Part shown: positions 1 through 5,535 of the stretch, piece after piece
How the letters are laid out: every line of letters begins with the position of its first letter
Position numbering within the stretch: the first letter of the stretch is position 1
Assembly (NCBI GenBank): GCA_903643055.1
Contig: CAHJWV010000515.1
Span: 1-5,535 of the forward strand
Direction of reading: 5' to 3'
From: Burkholderiales bacterium
GTDB lineage: Bacteria; Pseudomonadota; Gammaproteobacteria; Burkholderiales; Burkholderiaceae
Length of the DNA: 5,535 bases
The notes under the pieces: model-generated
Database searches by the model: none
What the model saw: only the letters and a program-made list of their open reading frames with translations
What the model was told of the DNA's origin: nothing
Translations under genes and position numbers: made by a program

Positions 1-465
1 CATCTTGTTCTTCTGCGGCAAGCTCGATCTGGCGCCTGTCAACGTTCGATCACACTAAATTGCGCGAAGAGCCAACATTTTGTCCTCTTCGAACAGCCCT
101 TCCAGGCCACCGAAAGACTGCAATCTCGAAGGGCGATGACAGCATCTCCCGCCGCATGTGATCGAGACTCTTCGATCGATCCCCATCTATGGCGTCGGTA
201 AAGACGCAGTTCGCAAACAGCTTGTTCTCGTACTTCTCGGCACTTTATTCGCCTTGTAATGCTTGGCTTACCTTCCCCAGCTCATGACTCTTGCGTTAGA
301 CCTTGCACCCACAGGACTTGGCTCACATCCCCGCTTGGTTGTAACCCCCGAATTCGTAACACGGCCCAATTGATCCGCAGATGACTTTCGTCGCTTTACC
401 CCGGCAGCCAAGCTTTCTAACCTGCGAGGCACGAAGCCGACCCTCTGTCGCCGCGCACGCACTTC
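1..465. other. Intergenic region upstream of vgrG, no supported gene
   Basis: I see no gene here with a convincing start, length and family signature. The base composition is less GC-rich than the genes that follow. A minus-strand frame is open from about 244 down to a stop at 52-50 (about 64 codons, first ATG at 157-155). A second minus-strand frame ends in a stop at 57-55. Joining the two through a one-base shift near 108-112 gives a plausible protein-like C-terminus, so a decayed gene is possible but unproven. Small symmetric elements are present: a 6-bp inverted repeat at 160-165/172-177 with a 6-base loop, the palindrome CGAATTCG at 349-356, and GTAAC repeated at 341-345 and 356-360. None matches a regulator site I can name. 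The promoter of the vgrG unit probably lies here, but I found no convincing -35/-10 pair. Confidence 0.6.
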
Positions 466-2769
466 ATGGCCAACCCGATCACCTTCACCTCGCCGCTGCC
501 TGCCGAAGACTTGTTCTTCGAGTCGATGACGGCCTCGGCCGGGCTCAGTGTGCTGGGCGAGATGCAGCTGAGCCTGCTGAGCGAGAAGGCGACAATCCAG
601 GCGGCCGATCTGCTGGGCAAGCCGGTGACGGTGCATGTGGAGATGCGCGATGGAGTGAAGCGGCACTTCAATGGCTATGTCACGCGCTTCGGCCTCGGCC
701 CGCACCGGGGGCGCTATCACGGCTACCGCGCGGTCGTGCGGCCCTGGCTGTGGTTCCTGACGCGCACCACCGATTGCCGCATCTTCCAGGAGATGTCGGT
801 GCCCGACATCGTCAAGAAGGTGTTCTCGGACCATGGCATTGCTAACTTCGAAAGCAAGCTGTTCCGCTCGTACACACCGTGGAATTACTGTGTGCAATAC
901 CGCGAGAGCGATTTCAGCTTCGTCGCGCGCCTGCTGGAGCATGAAGGCATCTACTGGTACTTCGAGCACACCGATGGCGCGCACAAGCTGGTGCTGGTCG
1001 ATTCCCAGAGCGCGCACGATGCGGCGTCGGGCTATGAAACCCTGCGCTACATCGAAGACGCAGCGCATGCGCCGCCCGATCAGGAATACATCTCCAACTG
1101 GGTGTTTTCCGAAGGCGTCAAAACCGGTAAGTCGGTGCTGACGAGCTATGACTTCGAGCGCCCGTCGACGCCGCTTCAGGTCGAAACGGCCCACATCCGC
1201 AGCCATGAACTGGCCGACTACGAGCGTTTCGATTTTCAGGGCGACTACGTTCAGAAGGCCGATGGCTCGCAGTGGGTCGAGAACCGGATGGACGAGCTGC
1301 AATGCGGCTTTCAGGAGATCCGCGGCAGATCCAATGCGCTGGGCCTCGCCGTGGGCTGCAACGTCAAGCTCAGCCACCACCCGCGTGACGATCAGAACAG
1401 CGAATACCTGGTGACGGCCCTCCAGATCGACGCCAGTGTGGGCATCTTCGAATCGGCCGACAGCGGCGCGAAATTCGAATGCCGCCTCGATGCCATTCCG
1501 AGCACGCAGCAATACCGCCCCGCCCGCAATACGCCGAAGCCCGTGGTGCAAGGGCCGCAAACGGCGGTGGTGGTCGGCCCCGGCGGCGAAGAGATCTACA
1601 CCGACAAATACGGCCGCGTGAAAGTGCAGTTCCACTGGGACCGCTACGGCCAGAAGAACGACAAGAGCTCGTGCTGGGTGCGCGTGTCCAGCCCCTGGGC
1701 GGGCAAGAATTTCGGTGGGATTTCGATTCCACGCATTGGCCAGGAAGTGGTCGTCGATTTTCTGGAGGGCGACCCCGATCAGCCCTTGATCACCGGCCGC
1801 GTCTATAACGCCGAGCAGATGCCGCCCTGGGACTTGCCCGCTAACGCCACACAGTCAGGCATTCTCACACGCTCGTCCAAGGGCGGCGGTTATGGCAATG
1901 CCAACGCGATCCGCTTCGAAGACAAGCAAGGTGCCGAGCAACTGTGGCTGCATGCCGAGAAAGACCAGAGCATCGAGGTCGAGAACGACGAGGCGCACTG
2001 GGTCGGCCATGACCGCAGCAAGACGGTCGATCATGACGAGACGGTGCATGTGAAGCATGACCGCACCGAGACGGTCGACAACAACGAGACGATCACGATC
2101 GGCGTCGATCGCTCCGAGAAGGTGGGCAGCAACGAGAAGATCGCGATCGGTGTGAACCGCACCGAGACCGTGGGCAGCAACGAGACCATCACCATCGGTG
2201 CGAACCGCACCGAATCGGTCGGCGCCAACGAGAGCGTGACGATCGCTGCGAACCGCACGGTGGCCATCGGCGCCAGCAAGACCGAAACGGTGGCGCTGCA
2301 GCGCACGCGCGCAGTCGGCATCAACGAAACGGTAGCGATCGGCGCCGCACAGGAAATCGCCGTCGGTGCGATGCAGTCGATCACGGTGGGGGCGAATCAA
2401 ACGACGAATGTCGGCGTCAACCAGTCGACCAGCGTCGGCGTGAACCAGAGCAATTCGATCGGGGCCAAGCAGAGCAACGACATCGGCGCTGACCGCAGCC
2501 TGAGCGTGGGCGGCGCGCAGAAGACTTCGGTGGCCAAGGCCCGCACCACGTCGGTTGGTGAAGACGACGCGTTGACGGTCGGTAAGAACCTCAGCATCAC
2601 TGCCGCCGACTCGATCACCCTCAAGACCGGCGACGCCAGCATCACGATGAAGAAAGACGGCACGATCACCATCAAGGGCAAGGACATCACGGTGGAGGGC
2701 TCGGGCAAGATCAATGTCAAAGCCTCGAAAGACATCGTGATGAAGGGCTCGAAGATCTTGCAGAACTGA
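466..2769 (+). CDS. vgrG: T6SS spike protein VgrG (Rhs/gp27-gp5-like)
   Basis: VgrG forms the trimeric spike at the end of the T6SS Hcp tube and carries effectors or PAAR tips into target cells. The 767 residues show the family's domain order. A gp27-like hub spans about 5-345, with the conserved stretch RESDFSFVARLLEHEGIYWYF at about 146-166. A gp5-like OB fold spans about 375-448, with GRVKVQFHWDRYG at 383-395, SSCWVRVSSPWAG at 401-413 and the IGQEVVVDFLEGDPDQP segment at 424-440. A gp5 C-terminal beta-helix of 8-residue repeats covers 502-709, followed by a short beta-rich tail to 767. There is no extra C-terminal effector domain, so this looks like a structural rather than an 'evolved' VgrG. 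ATG 466 is the only standard start after the in-frame stop at 418-420. No good Shine-Dalgarno sequence precedes it. The downstream genes follow at very short spacing. I see no frameshift or truncation. Family assignment is very secure; the cargo is unknown. Confidence 0.97.
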   Translation: MANPITFTSPLPAEDLFFESMTASAGLSVLGEMQLSLLSEKATIQAADLLGKPVTVHVEMRDGVKRHFNGYVTRFGLGPHRGRYHGYRAVVRPWLWFLTRTTDCRIFQEMSVPDIVKKVFSDHGIANFESKLFRSYTPWNYCVQYRESDFSFVARLLEHEGIYWYFEHTDGAHKLVLVDSQSAHDAASGYETLRYIEDAAHAPPDQEYISNWVFSEGVKTGKSVLTSYDFERPSTPLQVETAHIRSHELADYERFDFQGDYVQKADGSQWVENRMDELQCGFQEIRGRSNALGLAVGCNVKLSHHPRDDQNSEYLVTALQIDASVGIFESADSGAKFECRLDAIPSTQQYRPARNTPKPVVQGPQTAVVVGPGGEEIYTDKYGRVKVQFHWDRYGQKNDKSSCWVRVSSPWAGKNFGGISIPRIGQEVVVDFLEGDPDQPLITGRVYNAEQMPPWDLPANATQSGILTRSSKGGGYGNANAIRFEDKQGAEQLWLHAEKDQSIEVENDEAHWVGHDRSKTVDHDETVHVKHDRTETVDNNETITIGVDRSEKVGSNEKIAIGVNRTETVGSNETITIGANRTESVGANESVTIAANRTVAIGASKTETVALQRTRAVGINETVAIGAAQEIAVGAMQSITVGANQTTNVGVNQSTSVGVNQSNSIGAKQSNDIGADRSLSVGGAQKTSVAKARTTSVGEDDALTVGKNLSITAADSITLKTGDASITMKKDGTITIKGKDITVEGSGKINVKASKDIVMKGSKILQN
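1969..2592 (+). repeat. 24-bp-period coding repeat: VgrG beta-helix octads
   Basis: This part of vgrG encodes 26 consecutive gap-free 8-residue repeats (residues 502-709). The consensus is roughly x-x-x-(V/I)-G-x-(N/D)-(E/R/Q), for example TETVGSNE, TITIGANR and STSVGVNQ. In T4 gp5 and VgrG structures, octads like these build an intertwined trimeric beta-helix needle. The repeat is conserved at protein level and diverged at DNA level, so it is a protein fold repeat and not a tandem DNA duplication. The last position of the octad changes along the needle. It mostly alternates Glu and Arg in octads 3-12 (518-597) and is mostly Gln in octads 16-21 (622-669). Confidence 0.93.
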
Positions 2770-2770
2770 C

Positions 2771-2775
2771 AAGGT
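2771..2775 (+). promoter_or_regulatory. Ribosome binding site of the DUF6484 gene
   Basis: AAGGT lies 5 bases before the ATG at 2781, immediately after the vgrG stop codon. It is the clearest Shine-Dalgarno-like sequence in the window. It supports ATG 2781 over the next in-frame Met (codon 12, 2814) and suggests re-initiation of ribosomes leaving vgrG. Confidence 0.5.
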
Positions 2776-2780
2776 CCACC

Positions 2781-3320
2781 ATGCTGCCCGAACAACTGTC
2801 TGATGAACAACTGATGCTGGCCGAGGCCGAGCCTGAGCAGGCCGACGCCTTGGCACCATTGCTCGGCGCACGCGCTGCGGTGCTGACGCAGCAGCCCTTG
2901 CCCGAGGTCGTGATCGGCAAGTTGATTGCGATCACCGACGACGGCAGCACGCCGCTCGTTGTCTACCCCGGCCAGCCGGGCAGCGCTGCTGTGCGTGCGC
3001 GCTCGGTGCTCGACCTGCATGGTGCGCACATCGGCCAGTCGGTGGTGCTGTCGTTCGAGAACGGCGACGCCACCCAACCGATCGTGATGGGCGTGCTGCG
3101 CCAGGGCAGCGATAAGCCCCTCGATGCGCCCGGGCAGGTGCAGATCGACGCCGACGGCGAACGCCTGATCATCAGCGCCAAGGAGCAGCTGGTGCTTCAG
3201 TGCGGCAAGGCCAGCATCACGCTGACCAAGGCCGGCAAGGTACTGATCCAGGGCAGCTATGTGTCGAGCCGCTCAACTGGCGTGAACCGCATCAAGGGTG
3301 GTTCGGTGCAGCTGAATTGA
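2781..3320 (+). CDS. DUF6484-type T6SS accessory protein (VgrG-like OB fold and tail)
   Basis: A 179-residue protein of unproven function, matched by memory of motif and context to the DUF6484 proteins that accompany vgrG genes. An acidic, Leu/Ala-rich N-terminus (1-40) precedes a beta-rich domain at about 42-107. Its segment IGQSVVLSFENGDATQP (84-100) matches the VgrG OB-fold segment IGQEVVVDFLEGDPDQP. A second beta-rich part (119-179) contains KASITLTKAGKVLIQG (143-158), resembling the VgrG tail at 723-738. I infer an accessory spike component or a VgrG-interacting protein acting in the cytoplasm before secretion, or loaded on the spike. No signal peptide or membrane segment is seen. It starts 11 bases after vgrG with a good ribosome binding site and ends 13 bases before the DUF2169 gene. 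It could also be related to DUF3540 proteins, which occur in similar loci. Gene reality is secure; the family name is less so. Confidence 0.85.
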   Translation: MLPEQLSDEQLMLAEAEPEQADALAPLLGARAAVLTQQPLPEVVIGKLIAITDDGSTPLVVYPGQPGSAAVRARSVLDLHGAHIGQSVVLSFENGDATQPIVMGVLRQGSDKPLDAPGQVQIDADGERLIISAKEQLVLQCGKASITLTKAGKVLIQGSYVSSRSTGVNRIKGGSVQLN

Positions 3321-3333
3321 TCGCGCGCTGACC

Positions 3334-4452
3334 ATGGAGTTGATCAACGCCACCCGCATGGTTGCGGGCTACAACATGGGCCTCGAGCCGAGCGGGCGCG
3401 AATCACTCGTGGTCGTGATCAAAGGCACCTTCCGCTTCCCGCAAGCCGGCGAGCCCAGCACGCATTTCGCGCTGCATGAACAGCAGCTCTCCCTGGTCAT
3501 GGCTGACACTTTCACCGGTGCACCAGGCCTAACGTCGCCGATCTACGAAGTCGACTTCGCGCCACGCAAGCCACGCTGCGACATCTTGCTGCTGGGCAGC
3601 GCCTACGCACCGCGCGGCCAAGCAGCGACGCATGTCGATGTGGGCTTGCGCGTGGGCCGCTGGACCAAGGCATTCACCGTCGTCGGCCCTCGCCATTGGG
3701 ATTGCGGGATCGCTACCTTGCGCGCTACCTCGCCCGCCCCTTTTGTGACACAGCCCATCTCTTACGACGTGGCCTTCGGCGGCACCGACCTGATTCACGA
3801 TGACCCGGCACAGCATGCGGCCTACATGGCGAACCCGGTCGGCGTGGGCTTCCACAAGCACCTGAAGAAGGCCTGGGTCGACGGCAAGCCACTGCCGCGC
3901 ACCGAGGAGATCGGGCGCAGCGTGACCGATCCGAGCGGCAAGTACCGACCGATGTCGTTCGGCCCGGTTGGTCGCGGTTGGGAACCACGCTCCAAGCTTG
4001 CCGGGACTTATGACGAAGAATGGCGTGACAGGCACTTCCCGTTCTTGCCGCCGGACTTCGACGATTTCTATTTTCAGGCCGCGCCGGCGGATCAACAGGT
4101 TCCACTGGAATCCTTCAAATCGGACTCCGCCGAAATTGTGCTGTCTAACTTGACACCGGAGGGCGTAACGCGCCTGACAATCCCCCATCTCTTGGCGCCG
4201 GTGCATGTTTTCCCACGGCAGGGAAGGCGCGAGGACTGCACCGCCACGCTCGACACCATCGTCATAGAGCCGGATCAGCAACGCTTCAGCCTCACGTGGC
4301 GAGTCACCAGACCGTTGAAAAAAAATATGTTCGAGATCGCACAGGTGCTGGTCGGCAAAAAGGGCCGCGAGTGGTGGCAGCAGCGCGGCAAAGTCAACTT
4401 TCCGATTCCGGTGGTCATGGTCCCGATGCCACGGCCTGTGGCAGCGGGCTGA
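3334..4452 (+). CDS. DUF2169 domain protein, T6SS adaptor
   Basis: A full-length DUF2169 protein of 372 residues. Family signatures run through it: SPIYEVDFAPRKPRCDILLL (68-87), FTVVGPRHW (114-122), YDVAFGGTD (144-152), NPVGVGFH (167-174), PMSFGPVGRGWEPR (206-219), and the stretch from LAGTYDEEW (222-230) through FPFLPPDFDDFYFQAAP (235-251). Known biology: in Agrobacterium a DUF2169 protein is the adaptor that links a T6SS effector and its PAAR protein to the cognate VgrG. By analogy this one should act in the cytoplasm to load cargo or the DUF4150 PAAR-like tip onto the VgrG encoded upstream. It has no signal peptide and no transmembrane segment. The start at 3334 lies 13 bases after the preceding stop with no clear ribosome binding site, so translational coupling is likely. 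Met8 (3355) is an alternative start, but it would remove conserved N-terminal sequence. The family is secure; the role is inferred from homologues. Confidence 0.94.
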   Translation: MELINATRMVAGYNMGLEPSGRESLVVVIKGTFRFPQAGEPSTHFALHEQQLSLVMADTFTGAPGLTSPIYEVDFAPRKPRCDILLLGSAYAPRGQAATHVDVGLRVGRWTKAFTVVGPRHWDCGIATLRATSPAPFVTQPISYDVAFGGTDLIHDDPAQHAAYMANPVGVGFHKHLKKAWVDGKPLPRTEEIGRSVTDPSGKYRPMSFGPVGRGWEPRSKLAGTYDEEWRDRHFPFLPPDFDDFYFQAAPADQQVPLESFKSDSAEIVLSNLTPEGVTRLTIPHLLAPVHVFPRQGRREDCTATLDTIVIEPDQQRFSLTWRVTRPLKKNMFEIAQVLVGKKGREWWQQRGKVNFPIPVVMVPMPRPVAAG

Positions 4453-4456
4453 GCCG

Positions 4457-5485
4457 ATGGTCGCCACCGCCATGGCCATCCAACGCGCGGGGCTCGTTAC
4501 CAGCGTGGGGCTCGACTCGCCTTCCGCCTGCGCCGCGATGCGAGCCAAGCTCACCAATCCAACGCAGACGCACTTCATGGATACGCAGGGCGACTGGATG
4601 ACCGCCCACGAAGTGCCGCTCGAAGCCGGGTTGCGCGGCCTCGACAAACTTGTGCGCATGGCCGCCATGGCCATCGAGGAATGCCTGCGAGGCCTCCAAA
4701 AGGCCGACTGGCAGCAGACCCCCTTGCTCTTGTGCATCGCAGAGCGCGATCGGCCCGGCCGCCAGCAGGGTCTGGACGACCGGCTGTTCTCGGGCATAGA
4801 GGAATTGCTCGGCTCACGCTTCGCAAAAGACTCGGCCGTCATCGCAGAGGGCCGTGTTGGGGTAGCGGTGGCCCTAGCGGCTGCACACCGACTCCTGTAC
4901 GAGAAGAGGTGCGAACGGGTGCTCATTGCAGGAACCGACAGCCTTCTCAGCGGCGCAACGCTGAATGCATTTGAACGCGCCGGCCGCTTGCTCAACCACC
5001 TGAATTCGAACGGATTCATGCCCGGAGAAGCCGCTGGCGCGTTGCTCGTCACGCGACCTTCCGAGCAGCCTGAACTGCGCTGCATCGGCATCGGCTTCGG
5101 TATGGAGAAGGCGCACCTTGAGTCGGGACTGCCCTTGCGCGGAGACGGGCTGTGCCTGGCCGTCCAGGAAGCGCTGACAGACGCTGGGAGCGAGATGCAC
5201 GACATGGACTTCCGCATCGCCGACTGTTCCGGAGAGCAGTATTACTTCAAGGAGGCGTCACTGACGCTGACCCGCACGCTACGCCGTCGCAAAGAAACCT
5301 TCGGCATCTGGCACCCTGCTGAATGCACCGGCGAGACAGGGGCCGCCAGCGGGCTGATCATGCTGACGGTGGCGCTGGAGTCCAGCCGGAAGTGCTATTC
5401 GCTCGGCGACAACATGGTCGCGCATTTCTCTAACGACAGCGGCCAGCGGGCCGCGGCCATCCTTCAATTCTCAGCCGCTACATAA
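4457..5485 (+). CDS. Ketosynthase/thiolase-fold protein of T6SS locus, probable pseudoenzyme
   Basis: A 342-residue protein related to beta-ketoacyl-ACP synthases, shorter than the roughly 400 residues usual for that family. Retained fold signatures are the N-terminal GLVTSVG (12-18), VLIAGTDSLLS (155-165) and GFMPGEAAGALLV (186-198), which match the strand, loop and 'PGEGA' region of ketosynthases. The active site is not retained. Where the nucleophile Cys is expected the sequence reads AEGRVG (130-135). Where the first His (NAHGT) is expected it reads DCSGE (256-260). Where the second His (GHxxGAAG) is expected it reads TGETGAASG (291-299). By eye, the catalytic triad is replaced by Glu131, Ser258 and Glu293. 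I infer a non-catalytic structural or chaperone role in loading the spike, since the gene lies between the DUF2169 and DUF4150 genes in one transcription unit. It starts 4 bases after the DUF2169 stop. Met6 (4472) is a possible alternative start. The fold call is good; the function is unknown. Confidence 0.87.
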   Translation: MVATAMAIQRAGLVTSVGLDSPSACAAMRAKLTNPTQTHFMDTQGDWMTAHEVPLEAGLRGLDKLVRMAAMAIEECLRGLQKADWQQTPLLLCIAERDRPGRQQGLDDRLFSGIEELLGSRFAKDSAVIAEGRVGVAVALAAAHRLLYEKRCERVLIAGTDSLLSGATLNAFERAGRLLNHLNSNGFMPGEAAGALLVTRPSEQPELRCIGIGFGMEKAHLESGLPLRGDGLCLAVQEALTDAGSEMHDMDFRIADCSGEQYYFKEASLTLTRTLRRRKETFGIWHPAECTGETGAASGLIMLTVALESSRKCYSLGDNMVAHFSNDSGQRAAAILQFSAAT

Positions 5486-5495
5486 GCAACTAGGC

Positions 5496-5535
5496 ATGAG
5501 CAATCAGGTTTACGCCAACAATATGGAAGTGTCGT
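5496..5535 (+). CDS. DUF4150 (PAAR-like) protein, 5' fragment cut by window end
   Basis: The first 13 codons of an open frame, MSNQVYANNMEVS, continue off the window. This N-terminus matches what I remember of DUF4150 proteins, a PAAR-like family that caps VgrG spikes and often carries toxin domains further along. The ATG lies 10 bases after the stop of the ketosynthase-like gene, in the operon orientation, which fits the usual VgrG-DUF2169-PAAR grouping. The upstream sequence holds only a weak TAGG next to the start. With so few residues seen, the family call rests on the opening motif plus context. I cannot say whether a toxin domain is fused to it. Confidence 0.72.
   Translation, partial: MSNQVYANNMEVS

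Noticed and set aside
160..177. Inverted repeat (6-bp arms, 6-base loop) considered as a terminator
   Set aside because: The stem is short and AT/GC mixed, it has no following T-run, and it is not placed at the end of a recognised gene.
1..201. Plus-strand frame open from base 1 to a stop near 199-201
   Set aside because: The translation is Arg/Ser-rich with no family pattern, and nothing indicates a real gene end. It could be the 3' end of a gene outside the window, but I cannot support that.
335..398. Candidate sigma-70 promoters (TTGGTT at 335, TTGATC at 370)
   Set aside because: At 17-18 base spacing the matching -10 boxes (AACACG, GCTTTA or CTTTAC) are poor, so I could not justify calling either one.
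268..1635. Long minus-strand open frame (455 codons) opposite vgrG
   Set aside because: It lies antisense to the hub and OB-fold coding sequence of an unmistakable VgrG. Long antisense frames are a common by-product of GC-rich codon use. Its translation shows no family signature.
1969..2592. Regular repeat considered as a CRISPR array or tandem DNA repeat
   Set aside because: The 24-base period stays in reading frame, the units differ at DNA level, there are no unique spacers, and the protein pattern is the known gp5/VgrG octad.
1855..2871. Minus-strand open frame (338 codons) with repeats rich in Val, Asp, Arg and His
   Set aside because: The periodicity is the mirror of the VgrG octad repeat on the plus strand, so it is not an independent repeat protein.
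3529..5217. Minus-strand open frame of 562 codons across the DUF2169 and ketosynthase-like genes
   Set aside because: It is longer than either gene but crosses two plus-strand genes with clear family motifs. Its Ser/Arg-rich composition is typical of an antisense frame, and it has no recognisable domain.

Overview
This window is most likely chromosomal DNA from a GC-rich betaproteobacterium, probably of the order Burkholderiales. That placement is inferred from codon use, the VgrG sequence type and the gene order, and no marker gene fixes it. It holds the first part of a type VI secretion system (T6SS) spike, or 'vgrG island', cassette. All recognised genes lie on the plus strand and are nearly end to end.

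Layout. Bases 1-465 contain no gene I can support. They look less GC-rich than the rest: bases 1-60 are 50% G+C by count, against 63% for bases 541-600 inside vgrG. Next come vgrG (466-2769), a DUF6484-type protein (2781-3320), a DUF2169 protein (3334-4452), a ketosynthase-fold protein (4457-5485), and the first 13 codons of a probable DUF4150 PAAR-like protein (5496 to the window end). The intergenic gaps are 11, 13, 4 and 10 bases, and no terminator is visible between genes. I infer one polycistronic unit.

How the genes may work together. VgrG trimers form the puncturing spike on the Hcp tube. A DUF4150 PAAR-like protein would cap the spike tip. DUF2169 proteins are known T6SS adaptors that help load PAAR-type proteins and their cargo. 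The DUF6484 protein resembles the OB fold and the tail of the VgrG beside it, so it may be an accessory spike part. The ketosynthase-like protein keeps structural signatures of the thiolase/ketosynthase fold but lacks recognisable Cys-His-His catalytic residues. It may therefore be a repurposed non-catalytic scaffold or chaperone. The toxin and immunity genes such a cassette should carry are not in the window and would be expected downstream of 5535.

The least understood parts are the ketosynthase-like pseudoenzyme and the VgrG-like DUF6484 protein. Everything else is a fairly standard T6SS accessory cassette.
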